Source: Talinum fruticosum (lineage: Eukaryota > Streptophyta > Magnoliopsida > Caryophyllales > Talinaceae). From it: a stretch of 64,000 nucleotides of DNA. Positions 1 to 11,113 of this stretch are shown here, in pieces. Where the stretch lies: positions 1,612,001-1,676,000 of the forward strand of contig JAITYX010000047.1 in assembly GCA_021018815.1 (NCBI GenBank). Reading direction: 5' to 3'. The notes under the pieces are model-generated. The model did no database searches and had not been told where the DNA came from. It saw only the letters and a program-made list of their open reading frames with translations. The position numbers and the translations under genes were made by a program. How positions within the stretch are numbered: position 1 is the stretch's first letter; each line of letters starts with the position of its first letter.

Positions 1-327
1 CTTTTTGTATGTGTTTGATTGTCTTTCTTAGCATGACTTAAACTCCCTTTTTAATTAGTATAGGTCGTCCTTAGGACAGTGAAATGAGGAGCATCCCTCC
101 TTCATTTCGTACCATCACTCCCGAACACTCGAATTAATGGTTTTAACTAATGGAATCCCTTTTAAAACCTTTTCTTAATTTTATGTTTTTCCCTTTTTGT
201 TGTCCCATCTGTAAACTCCCTTTTGATCTTTTTAATTACTTTATTTATAACAATAATACTAAAAGGATAGGTAGTGTTAATATCTTTGTATTTGCAATTC
301 ACTTCATATTGATGATCACTCGATTAT

Positions 328-996
328 GGTTGCGTTTGTTATAACTTTTGGTAATTTTCCTAAAATTTTAATAAACTTTCTCTAATTATGATGTTTGGTA
401 AAAAATTATTTTATAAAGTTAATTTACATAAAAGTTAGCTTTCATAATTTGAGAAAGTTGATAAAATACAACTTTCTCCATCAACTTATAGGCAAAGTTA
501 TGATACTTCTTTAATAAATTTTTATTTCAATTTTATTATAATTTTCTTATATTTATTTTTCTTAAAAATTATTTTTTTATATTTCTATTTCTTTTTTATG
601 TCCTATATTTATTTTTTATTATATTGTTATTTTCATATATTTTTCTCTACTTGGTAGTATTCAATTTTTTTTGGAATAAGAAAAAATAAAATTTTTGCTC
701 TTATTTTATCAAGATAAATGGTTAAAAGATGAGATACCTTACCCATCCGTTCTTCCAAAAAAAAGTAGAAAACTATTTTAATCAAAATAAATGTTGTTAT
801 AGTCTCGTATAACTTATGTAAAAAATTAATATAATGATGAAATAAAAAATTATTTAATTACTAAAATAAAGTAAATAAGATATAAAATTATCAAAACACA
901 ATTAACTTATTTATACAACTACCGTGTAATTACATACAGTTACAAGTATAGCTATAGCACAGCCGCAATGCAGCTATAACTTTCCCAAACGCAGTC
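328..996. mobile_element. Possible MITE bounded by short inverted ends
   Basis: The left end GGTTGCGTTTG (328-338) and the reverse complement of the right end (GACTGCGTTTG, from 986-996) agree at 9 of 11 bases. Both are followed inward by variants of a 'GTTATAACTTT / AAAGTTATAGC' segment. The interior is AT-rich and non-coding. Size (about 670 bp) and composition fit a non-autonomous DNA transposon, but no clear target-site duplication could be matched, so superfamily and exact ends are uncertain. Confidence 0.3.
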
Positions 997-2018
997 TGTA
1001 TAAATTTACAAAATTCAATCCAAAAATAATCCTACTAGATATGCTTTAAAAATGTGAAAAAGTCTTATACATTATCAATTAACTTGAGTGTATATATTTA
1101 CTTTAGATGAATATAATTTCAAAGTGTATCATATTGGGAGTGTTATTAAGTTCTACAATGAATTTGTCAAAGAAATACATTTTATATGGACTATTATATT
1201 AATTGGCCTCTATCACTAAGTAATACTTTTAAATTAATGGTTGAGATTTTTAGGAGAAATCAAATGTTGAAAATGATTTCAATTATAATAGTTAGAATAT
1301 TTTTCAACTATGTAAGAATCTTACGTATTGAAACTTTTTAAATTAATTTAAAACTGACTTAAGTTCTACATTCACTTCTAAACATTCGATTCCGTTGATT
1401 TTATGAAAATATGGAGGAAAGAAAAAAATTTAAAAATTATTATTTTTTCTTTATTCGGATTGAAGAAAAAGGGAAAGAAAAAGATTTGGATGGAAAAGAT
1501 CATGAAAAGTTTAATTTATTTGGTAAATAATATCTTTCTTCCAAAATTAAGAGGAAAATAGGAGGAAAAAGTTTTGGAGTGAATTCTCAAAGACATATCC
1601 GTTGAGACCATCAACAGTTTAACTTTATTTTTGGTGAAGAGAAGGCCACATTATCGGTGATGGGGAAGACAAAGCAAACCAATTCATTTGTACAACGACA
1701 CTTCTTTCTACCGGATCCCATCGTTGCTCTTGCTAGTCTGCTGAAAATAGCGAGGACATGCTTACAGCTGTTGGGCCACCTTCTTTGACACGTTTACACT
1801 TCACCACCATCACCGTCTTGTCCAGGAAAGGCTATTTTTTTTTTTTTTTTTGCCTTTGGTCATGGGCTATAGGTATAGTGTTAGAGAGAGAGAAGGGGAC
1901 GTAAAGGGGAAGAGAGAGCACACGTAAGAGAGAAAGCCTGTAAGGTGTTGGGAAAATATGGGATTGATTATATTTTTGAGGCGTGAATAGGATCACTTTC
2001 TTTAAGACAAGATTCGCG

Positions 2019-2273
2019 CCTTATGCAAATCGTGTCTTCAGGATACAACAAAACTCCTGGATTGATTCTAATTTATAATCAATCCCCTAGGCTTAGATTG
2101 GATAGAGCAGTTAGCAGCTTTGTAGGGATAGAGTAGCAGTTATGTAGGATAGAATTTAACTGGTAGAAACGGTTAAACTCTATCCTAACTCGTCCCAACC
2201 GTATTTGGATATAAAATTAAAATAAATAGGAAATAAAATTAAAATCAATCCCCTTATGCAAATCGTGTCTTCA
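2019..2273. repeat. 22-bp perfect direct repeats flanking a 211-bp segment
   Basis: The sequence starting CCTTATGCAAATCG occurs at 2019-2040 and again, without mismatch, at 2252-2273. The 211 bp between them end in an A-rich stretch and include a small ATTGATT/AATCAAT inverted repeat. A long perfect flanking repeat is what a retroposed insertion would leave, but no RNA polymerase III A or B box was recognised, so a SINE is not claimed. Confidence 0.5.
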
Positions 2274-2998
2274 AGAAAAATAAGAAGAAGAATAAACAAA
2301 CCAAACAGCCAAAATATATGATATATTTGTAAAATATATTATATATTAGCAAAAATATATGTTACGTATTAGTGTTATGTTGAGTGTACATTAATATCAT
2401 ATTTAATATGCATCAGTTATACATTTGGTGATACTAGTGGTGAAGCCAGGATTTTTAGGAAGATGGATTAGAATAATATTTTAACTTATATATTATGCAA
2501 ACTATTTGACATAATAACATGCTCACGAAATTTGTTGGTTTTATTACATCTCCTAAATCCTTTAGTTGTGAATGAATCTCCCCAAAAATGATTCATATTA
2601 TCATTTTTGAACAAATAATACCATAAGAGAAATGCAACAATGCCAACGTTGTAGATCCATTATATAAAATATTATGTATTTTTTATTATTGATACTATTA
2701 TTTTTTGAATTATATTTTGAATAATTTGGTATTAAATTGGATAATTCTTCAAGTTATAAAATAAGAAATTAATTTTTAAAATATTTTAAACTAAATTGGA
2801 AAAATAATATTTTTTTTAATTTTTCAAATTAATTCATTTAATTTTTATTAGACTAACAAAATATTTATCCAGGTAATAATTCGACACCTACTCCAAGACC
2901 ATTGCCTCGCTAATGACAATATCTTGAATCGAATGATGAGAGTATTAGAGATGCATCTAGGAAAGTAAGGGAAGGCTATGCTCCATTGAATCTGCAGC

Positions 2999-3830
2999 TT
3001 GAATGGGGAAAGTAGTGCTCAAAGTGAACCAAAAACATACCTAAGTTTTGAAAGTTGGGTAGATATGCCGAGGAAAAAGAGACAATCTACCTCATGGGCA
3101 ACCGAGAACATAGAGTCGAATGAAGGTAATCAAGCAATCACGCATCATTTACTCAATCTGGGTTTTACTCTTGATTGTATCCAATTGATCAAGTATAATG
3201 GCATGAAGATGAAATGTATTGAGACACATGATATTGAATCGAAGTTGAATATTGGGAGTCCTCAATGATATGTTTTGTGTTCGGGCAAACCCTCCATTAA
3301 GGTAATGGAGGGTTTTCTGAATCGTATTTGGAGAAAGATGGGATTTGGCGAAGTTGTGACAAAACAAAATGGAGTATTTATAGCTCGCTTTCACTCTGTC
3401 ATGGAAAGGGATGAAATCCTAAAGCGGACTTCCATCTATATCGACAAGAAACCATTGGTGTTTAAAGCAAGGGAACTTGATCAATCCATTGACAAGGATA
3501 TGATTATGAAAATCCTAGTGCGGGTGACTCTCTGTGAGCTAGATTTGAAGTTTTGGAGTAAAGATGCACTAAGAAAGATTGGGAGCCTTGTAGAGAAGCC
3601 TTTAACCGTGGATAAAACTACACAGACAAATCAAGGCCTAGATATGCTCGACTACTTATTGATATGGATCTCGAACCAAGATTTCCTACAACATATAACA
3701 TTTATGCATGAAAAAGAGGGACTCATTATGCAGGATATGGAATATGAGTGATAGTCGATTAAATGTGATAAAGTGTCGATTATTTGGACATGCATTTGAA
3801 GAATGCAAAAAGGTACTAAAAATGTGTGGA
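2999..3830 (+). pseudogene. LINE ORF1 remnant with DUF4283-like domain and zinc knuckle
   Basis: The longest open piece (3275-3751, 158 residues) contains VMEGFLNRIW, GVFIARF, KPLVFKARELD, LKFWSKDALRKIG and HITFMHEKEG. These are the landmarks of the RNA-binding DUF4283 domain found in plant LINE ORF1 proteins. An in-frame stop near 3268 separates it from its N-terminal part (2999-3268). After 3751 a one-base frame change near 3770 recovers a CCHC zinc knuckle (C-DK-C-RLFG-H-AFEE-C). Such proteins coat the element RNA. This copy is clearly broken. Confidence 0.75.
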
Positions 3831-4059
3831 GAAGGAAAGATACAGGGAAAAAGGTGCAAGGTTAGATTCAGGTTGTGAATGATAACCAAGTACTATAACA
3901 GAAAAGGATCCACAACAGAATATTGTGACTGAGTAGGAGAAAATATAGGTAAGCACCGAGGATCATGTTATTACTCTAATACAATAAGATGTCAACTTTT
4001 ATACACCTGTGAATGGAATTAATTCCAACCTCAAATAGTCTTATATCCTTATCCGGGGA

Positions 4060-6884
4060 TCATGGATAACATTGGATCCGGAACATAACAGGGTTAAATG
4101 TCCCTAATAAGCAAATAGTTGTGATAAGGTTTCTGCAAAATAGTAAGTGCCCCATCTTAGGAGTTGTAGAGAGTAAGACAAAAGTAGGAGTTGAGGAAGG
4201 CATCAACAATAACATTGATCCTAGGTGGTCCATGGTCTCTAACATCATAAACACAACTAGGGGAAAAGTTTGAGTCCTCTCGCACCCTATTAGAATCCAG
4301 GTGGAGATACTCGAATATCCATGATCAATACATCCCTATGAATACCACACTTTTCACTATAGTCATGTATGGCTCAAATGATAATCAGGAAATGAAGAAC
4401 CTATGGAATGAGATTGTCAACATTAGTGTCGGTATGCAGAATCCTTGGATTTTATGGGGTGATTTCAATAGCCTACTAAGACCGGATGAAAGAATTGGAG
4501 GTGGTTTAGTGCAAGTCTGGAGACATAGTAGTGGATTTCAATGATTGTTTAGCCATGAGTTTTCTGTAGGAGGATAGATCTTATGGCCTCAAATTTACTT
4601 GGAGCAATAAGCAAGTACATAGTAGCGTCTTTTCAAAGTTGGACATAATTCTTATAAAATAGTGATTGTGTATCTTGTTACCTAGATATAGAATACACAA
4701 TACTGCTCGAAGACATCTCTCGATCACACTCCTTGGGTACTTCAGCTAAGGAAGGAAACACCAACTCGGAGTACTTACTTCAAGTTCTACAATACGTCAA
4801 CTTTACGGTGAAAAGTTTTCAATGTTTGTAAAAGCATATGGCAGCAACAAGTGTCGTGGACTCCCATGTTTCTACCTGTTACAAAGCTAAAAGCCCTAAA
4901 ATAGCCTTTAAAATAAGTGAATAGAAGTAAATTCATCAATATTCAGTTGAGGACAGACTGAGACTCTACACGAATTGCATAAGGCTCAAATAGTTATACA
5001 TAATGATCCAACAAACACCCAGCTCTATCTAAAGGAAAAAGAAGCTACCAAAGCTTATAAGGATATGACTAAAGTAGAAATAGAGTTTCTAAAGCAGAGA
5101 TCCAAAGAAAGTTAGATAAAAAGAGAGAGATCAAAACACAACCTTTTTCTATGCAGCAATCACACATAGGAACTATAAATATGACCATCAAAGCTATGTA
5201 GAATGCACAAGGGAATTGCGAGTGTTTGACCAACAAGAGATAGGCGGAATTATCGCTTAACAATTTTAGTCCTTCCTGGGTACAAAAGTGAGAAGAAGTA
5301 AACCATCCTTTCAAGTTATTTTACAAGGGCATACACTAACTAACAAGCAAAGAGAAAAGATGCTTCAACCTTTTACAAATACAGGAATCAAAGATGCTAT
5401 GTTTAGTATTGATAGTGATAAAAGTCCAAGTTTAGATGGATTTGGCAACCATTTTTTCAAGCCTACTTGTGCAATAACTAGTCCCGATATAAGTCAAGCT
5501 GTAAGGGACTTCTTTGCAAATGGAAAAATGCTCAAATAGGTGAATACAATGATATTAACCATGATACCTAAAGGTAAGCAATCTCACACAGACCTATAGA
5601 ATTGAGACCTATAACATGCTAAAATACCATTTATAAATGTATCACCAAATTTATTTGTGAGAAAATCAAAGTTGTTCTAAGTCAATTGCTTGATGAATCA
5701 CAAGGATCCTTTGTGGATGAGAAATCCATTTTGCATAACATAATGATATCTCGAAGATTTGGTGAAGACGTATCATAGAAAAGGCATATCTCCAAGGTGC
5801 ATTATGAAAATTGACTTCAAAAAGGCCTATGATACAATTAGATCGAAGTTTATTGAGGCTTTGCTATTAGGTTATGGTTTCCCTCCGAATATGGTCCAAA
5901 GAATCATTACATGCATTAACACAACCAGCTTCTCTATCAAACTAAATGGGAAATTATTTGGCTATTTTCAAAATAGGAGGGGCTCGAGACAGGGTGACCC
6001 AATGTCCCCTCTTATATTTGTTTTAGTTATGGATTACTTGAACAGAGCCTTAAGTACATTTTAAATTCCACCTTAGATGCAAAGACCTAAAATTGTGCAT
6101 GTTTAGTTTTGCAGATGATCTATTACTCTTTTGAAGAGTAGAAATAAAGAGTGTCGGTTACTTAATGACGACCTTTAAGCATTTTTCCGAGTACTCGGTG
6201 CTAGAACCAAACAATGACAAGTTCCAGCTAGTAAGTGGAGGAATTGGAACTGAGTTAGAGGAAGAATTGCAAGTGCTTACTAGATTCAAGAAAAGTTTGT
6301 TGCCTTTTAAATATTTGGGTGTTGTTGTGAAGCCTTAAAGGTTAAATAGACTACATTGCCAAGAATTAGTGCAGAAAATTACAACCACAATTCATGCTTG
6401 GCCTATAAAAAGCTAACCTATGTACTCAAGATTTAGCTAATCAATTATGTACTCATGGGCCTATTTACCTATTGGTGTTGCATCTTTATATTGTCATCAA
6501 GTTTTATTCATGAGATAAAAAAGAAATGTAGGGCCTTTCTATGGAGTGCCAATATGGAAAGAAAAACATCCTTTGTGCCTCGGGATGTTGTGTGTCCACA
6601 AAAAAAAAAAAAAAAAAGAAGGTAGAATGGGGTTCAACAAAGTATGTAGAGGAATATAACCTTGTTAAGAAAGCATATATGGAACATAGTAGCAAAAAAG
6701 ATAGTCTATGGGTAAAATGGATAAACAATTATTATATGAGAAGATGCGAGCATATGGCAAAGCATAAAAGCTTAGCCAAAGACAAGTCCTATTGGGAGAA
6801 GTTACTGCAAGTCGGAGATAGAATGCTCCAACGCCTTAACAGGAAACTAGGCAATGTGGAGTCGGACATTAAATCGACCAATTA
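4060..6884 (+). pseudogene. LINE ORF2 remnant: endonuclease and reverse transcriptase
   Basis: The start of the apurinic-type endonuclease is readable near 4085-4260 in one frame (ITGLNVPNKQ, then CPILGVVESKTKVG). It continues at 4338-4544 with TIVMYGSNDNQ and PWILWGDFNSLLRPDERIGGG, where WGDFN is part of the endonuclease active site. Reverse-transcriptase blocks follow: KSPSLDGFGNHFFKP (5420-5465), MKIDFKKAYDTIRSKF (5800-5850), RRGSRQGDPMSPLIFVLVMDY (5979-6040) and FSFADDLLLF (6101-6130). The tail KKKCRAFLWSAN (about 6515-6550) and SLWVKWINNYYMR (6700-6740) match LINE C-termini. Many stops and frameshifts make it non-functional. The domain assignment is secure; the exact ends are not. Confidence 0.85.
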
Positions 6885-6889
6885 GTCAT

Positions 6890-7690
6890 GCATATCCATA
6901 TAGCCTATCTCGACCTGTTGTGCCTTATTAAGTTTTGATCTCAAGGCTAAAATTCAGTCGCTAGATTTACTCCTTATATATCCTTAATATTGTTCTCCAT
7001 GATCTAATTATATCTTATTTTATGCATAGATATTATTTCCTTACTTGGCACTATATTAAATCTTTGATTTAAGGAAAGATTCTATCCGATTATGATATCG
7101 TAAAATCGTGGAAATATTTCAGCTTAATGTGGTATAATTTTATTGCTCGAAATTCTATTCTTTCCATATATTTCATTGTACCTATTCTCGGAAAGAATCA
7201 AGTTAGATCATTCAAATATTGGTTCGTAATAAGTAGAAAATGCAACCTCGGAATTCAAGCTATTACAAAAAGATTTTTCAAGGCAGGACTAGCACTAAAA
7301 GATACACAAGCATCCCAAGAGATAAGCCAAACTTGAAAAATATCAATATTCCGACCCGCAATCGGATCCTACCAAAAATCAAGTTACTAAGTTAGACAGT
7401 GAAGATCTCATCTCAAATGGTAACTTCAACGGTCGACCAAATGAAGGGAATACTATAAAGATGCAAGCCAAGACCGTGGATCAAAGAAGCAAGAGAATAC
7501 ACTTCATATATTATCTCTATCTCTTGTAATCGTACTTACTCGCATTATTCTTGTAGCAAAGTGTTTAAGAGTCGATAGAGAAGTGTGAGCGGTGGACCTT
7601 GAGATTAAGTGTACTTAATAGGTTAGTCGGAAAGTCAAGTGAAGGACTTGTCTAATAGTCGAGCAATAAGAATCCGAGGCCGCCATAATG
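6890..7690 (+). other. Possible LTR-derived sequence, + strand
   Basis: No protein similarity is seen. From about 7420 the sequence is laid out like the promoter end of a Sirevirus-type LTR: an 'AACGGTCGACC' upstream motif, an ACTATAAAG TATA-like box near 7452, then a run rich in short leader-like motifs (CTTGTAATCG, GAGCGGTGGACC) to about 7660. It is not the same sequence as the Sirevirus LTR at 23667-25139, and no primer-binding site follows. This is a weak call based on layout only. Confidence 0.25.
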
Positions 7691-7735
7691 GTTGGCGGGA
7701 AGGAGCTTCGGGCTACGGATATTAGGAAGTCAAGC

Positions 7736-8220
7736 CCGGTGTTTAGGTCCATGGGTCCGAGCCGAAACCCCTTCACCCCCTCCCACTCGGACTCGCATTC
7801 CTCTACCACTTCCTCCTCCATCCGTTAGTCCCTCAACTTCTCAACCACCTTCCGCAGCGTCTGCCGCTATGTTTGCCGTTTTGGTAGACAAACTCTCTTA
7901 TGTGTCCAAAGAACTTAGAGGCACCCTCCGCTTTCTAAAAAGTGTCCTTCAAAGCCTGGTGATCAACCAGAAAACAAGTCGGTCTCGGATCCAGGAGCAC
8001 CGGGATCTGCTGATCGAACTCAAGGGCATCGTGAATGAGTAGCGCGAGCAGCTCCAACTTCTCCAAGAATGCCGATCCAAGGCTACCTAGGACCCGTAAA
8101 CCTTAGATACCTCTCGAGGAGTCCTCCAACCCAGCCAAGTCTCCTTCGGTTGAGGTCGCAGAAGAAGAAGTCGCCCTTGAAGCAGCTCAGCTTGAAGAGG
8201 AGAAGGAAGAGGATAAGAAG
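7736..8220 (+). pseudogene. Broken proline-rich and coiled-coil reading frame, family unknown
   Basis: One frame gives a proline/serine-rich section (RIPLPLPPPSVSPSTSQPPS) followed by an alpha-helical, heptad-like section (VDKLSYVSKELRGTLRFLKS to LLIELKGIVNE). A stop at 8040-8042 is followed in frame by REQLQLLQECRSKAT. A second frame from about 8130 encodes an acidic stretch (VEVAEEEVALEAAQLEEEKEE). The combination resembles structural or envelope-like extra ORFs carried by some Sireviruses, but that is inference. It lies in antisense orientation against the truncated 3' end of the Sirevirus pol at 8225. Confidence 0.35.
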
Positions 8221-8224
8221 GAAT

Positions 8225-9396
8225 CTTGCACACGAGATATCTAAAAATCATAGACCAAGATTCCGAGTCCTCGCAAAATATCTAAAAATCCTCTTCACCG
8301 CAATGAGATTTGATTATTTTTGGATTAGCTTGAAATCTTACACACGTACGTGACACTAAACATAATTTCTGGTTTACTAGATGTGAGATAGAGCAGAGAT
8401 CCAATCATACCTCTATAGAGTTTCGATCTATAGCTTTACCTTTTTCGCCCGAGTCCTATTTCATCCTCGCTACTCATAAGTGTGGCTGCATGTTTCACAT
8501 CTTGAAGGTTGTACTTTTTCAACAGCTCTTTGGTATACTTAGATTGATGGACATAGATTCCATCTTTGTCTTGTTTGATTTGTAGACCAAGAAAGAAATT
8601 GAGCTCTCCCATCATGCTCATTTGGATGTCTCATCAACTCAAAAACTCTCGACATAGAGTTTCATTAGTAGCTCCAAAAATAATATCATCAACAAAAATA
8701 TGAGCAATAAGGAAATCTTTCCCTTGGTTTTTATGAAAAGAGTTTTGTCAATCTGACTTCAACTAAGAAATTGGTCAGTCTTTCATACCAAGCTCTGTGA
8801 GCTTATTTAAGACCATATAAAGCCTTTTGCAATGAAAACATGATTTGGAAATTCTGAGTTTTCAAATCCAGGGGTTGTTCAACATAGGCTTCCTCTTGAA
8901 TGAAACCATTAAGAAAATCACATTTAACATCCATTTGATACAACTTAATATTCATGATAGATGCAAATGCCAATAAGATTCCGATTGCTTCGATCCTAGA
9001 AACAGTGCAAAGGTTTCCCCACAATCAATTCCTTCTTCTTGATCGTAACCTTGAGCCACAAGTCTAACCGTATTTCTTACTACCAACCCATCCTCATCCA
9101 GCTTTGTTTTTCAAAACCCATTTGGTTCCTATGACTGGGTGGTCGGAAGGTCGTTTGGTTAGAGACCATACATGGTTCCTTTCAAATTGATTGAGCTCTT
9201 TTTGCATGGCCTCTACCCATTTAAGTTCATTTAGGGGCCTCTAATGCATTTTTGGATTCTGTTAATGATATGAATGTAGTGAATGCACACAGATTTTGTA
9301 AAAAGAATGAGTTCTTACCCCACTCGTTAATGTCGGATAGAATGTTCTCGAGTGGGTGGCTGGATGCGTATTTGAATGCTTTGTCTGTCCTATGGT
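8225..9396 (-). pseudogene. Sirevirus reverse transcriptase and partial RNase H
   Basis: Minus-strand blocks in order are: LENILSDINEWGKNSFFLQN with LCAFTTFISLTESKNALEAPK (9380-9227), QMDVKCDFLNGFIQEEAYVEQP (near 8950-8880; the usual catalytic block), LQKALYGLK, the catalytic FVDDIIFGATNE (about 8700-8665), then MGELNFFLGLQIKQDKDGIYVHQSKY (8615-8540). In other frames RGMIGSLLYLTSS (about 8420) and AVKRIFRYFARTRNLGL (about 8300-8240) follow, the latter entering RNase H. At least three frameshifts break it. The similarity stops abruptly at about 8225. Confidence 0.85.
9392..9396. repeat. Target-site duplication ATGGT, left copy
   Basis: ATGGT directly precedes the left LTR start (TGACAAGCC at 9397). 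The same five bases follow the right LTR at 17538-17542. Removing the element and one copy restores a continuous Sirevirus sequence. Confidence 0.9.
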
Positions 9397-11103
9397 TGAC
9401 AAGCCGCAAGCACACGGTATTTAAGTTGTAGCTAGTCAAGGTCGATCCCACAAGGACTCAATCTAGCAATGCACTAAACTAGCCCTCTCCTCAATTGCTA
9501 AGAAAATCATATTTTTGGAGTTTGTTCTTTCTAACCTAGTTCTAACTATTAAAATTAGAAAATTAATCTAGACTTAAATCAATGGATAAAAACATCTAGA
9601 GATTTGCTTTCCTAACAATGAGTTGATTATTTAAATATAATTTTCGCAATCATTCATTCAAACAAATCAAGGATCGATAATCATAAAATTCTACCGCTCT
9701 TTCGATGCTTAATAGAATTGCTTCAATTAACCTATCAAACAACCTTCGTATGCATTTAAGTTAATCAAAGTTAAAGATTTCAAATTATCAAAGTCATCCC
9801 CTAATTTACTATTCTTTTCTCAAATTTCATAAATTAGGTAGAAAGGTCGGTTGTCGGATTATTCTATTTCACTTTTCGAGTACATAATAGATTAATCTCT
9901 AAACACAAGTATCCTAGGCCCTCAAAACACTCATGAACATGATAAACACAAGCTTCTATTGAATCAAAATCAGAATTCAAGCACAAATCATAGAAAACTA
10001 ATCAAACTACATTGTTTCGGATTACAAATCCCTAGAAAAACTAAACTACTCACACATGTTTATTGAAAGCTTAACTAAAATCCAATACATTAAAATCAAA
10101 CCTCAAACAACAAGAAATGAACAAGTAGATGATAGGTTTGAAGTGCTCCAATTGAATCTCTCGACTTCAAATAGAACCTCGCAATCGCTTCAATCTTCTT
10201 CTTCGATCTTCAAAGTTTTTGGTTTGATGTGGATGAAAGGTATGGATGATGGCAATGGATGAATAATAAAAGATGAATGGTAGGGTTCTGGACTGGATGG
10301 ATGCAGGAAATGGCCGAAAATCAGCTTAAATAAGCCATTAAGAAGCAATCAAGAGCCTAAACTCGTCAAAATCGAATCGTCTCGGCATAATTTACCTCCA
10401 ATACGGGCCGTGTCCTCCGACACGGGCTGCCCATGTTGGTTGCTGGCACATCAAAATTAGACAGAAACAATGAAAATGGGTTGTGTCCACCGACACGGGC
10501 TGCCCGTTCTCGATGCAAAGGCTCGACCTCCAACACGGGTCGTTTCCTTCGAAACAGGGTACCCGTGTTGGTTGCTTGAAGGCATGCGTCAAATTGATTC
10601 GATCATAACTTCCTCGTCCGATGTCCAAATGATGCGATTCTTGATTTTTCGGAAAGCTCATTGAGTCTAGTTTCTAATTCTTTCATCATTATGCTTGCTT
10701 CATAAGTGTGGGAAAAACATAATTCGGAGAGTAAAGAAGTGTCCGTTACCTCACCCTTCTTACCTTCCAGCTCATATCTTTTCGTTCCTCAACGAATTGA
10801 GCTTATAATATGTCATTGGAAAGCTCTTTCAATAAGGAGGTTAGAAACATAGACTCAAAATAGCTTTGGACCAAAAATATGACAAAATCAGGTCTAAATC
10901 ACTAGGAAGTTGCGAAACATACCAAAAACGCAAAATCCAAGTGTAAAGCATAAATGGGGCATAAAGTACATAAATATGAATATAAATCCCCAAAAACGAC
11001 AAGCAACCTCCTATGAAATCTAATATAAATATGACACTTATCAAAGTCCCCAAAAACGACAAGCAACCTCTTATGAAATCTAATATAAATATGACACTTA
11101 TCA
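9397..11103 (-). repeat. 3' LTR of the Tat-type element
   Basis: It begins TGACAAGCC and ends CTTATCA on the + strand. It aligns along its whole length with 15888-17537. In the first 106 bases I count nine differences, mostly transitions, so the insertion is not very recent. A 60-bp tandem duplication at its right edge makes it longer than its partner. A TATA-like TTATTTAAG lies at about 10324-10335 on the minus strand. Confidence 0.9.
10984..11103 (-). repeat. 60-bp tandem duplication at the LTR/polypurine boundary
   Basis: Two adjacent 60-bp copies (10984-11043 and 11044-11103) differ at about two positions. Both end CTTATCA, the true LTR terminus. The second copy begins AAGTCCCC, which is also how the adjacent polypurine tract (AAGTCCCCC) begins. 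The other LTR has a single copy. Confidence 0.85.
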
Positions 11104-11113
11104 AAGTCCCCCA
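11104..11113 (-). promoter_or_regulatory. Polypurine tract of the Tat-type element
   Basis: On the minus strand the sequence GGGGGACTT sits directly before the 3' LTR start (TGATAAGTG). This is the expected position of the second-strand primer. A CTTGCTTGTCCCCAAGCAA motif follows at about 11124. Confidence 0.8.

Larger units (their letters stand above)
1..2960. other. AT-rich intergenic DNA without a recognisable gene
   Basis: No reading frame of convincing length or family resemblance is visible on either strand. The stretch is strongly AT-rich, with poly-T runs (about 1831-1849) and a GA-rich patch near 1880-1935. It contains a possible MITE and a pair of 22-bp direct repeats, listed separately. 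The last part leads directly into a decayed LINE. Confidence 0.6.
2960..6884 (+). mobile_element. Decayed LINE (L1-type non-LTR retrotransposon)
   Basis: Successive blocks on the + strand follow the order of a plant L1-type LINE: a DUF4283-like ORF1 domain with a zinc knuckle, an endonuclease, a reverse transcriptase with its catalytic FADD box, and the C-terminal region that follows it. All blocks are broken by stop codons and frame changes, so the element cannot be functional. No clear 3' poly-A tail or target duplication is seen. A 19-base A run at 6600-6618 lies inside the coding region and is not the tail. The protein style resembles LINEs I associate with Amaranthaceae, from memory only. 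Confidence 0.85.

Noticed and set aside
2019..2273. A tRNA-derived SINE
   Set aside because: Despite the long flanking repeats, no A-box or B-box sequence was found in the insert.
7615..7821. Minus-strand acidic open frame opposite the proline-rich frame
   Set aside because: It is the complement of the proline-rich/serine-rich stretch and has no independent support.
10056..10262. Open frame of 68 residues repeated at 16545-16751
   Set aside because: Both lie at the same place in the two LTRs of the Tat-type element; the repetition reflects the LTR pair and not a gene.
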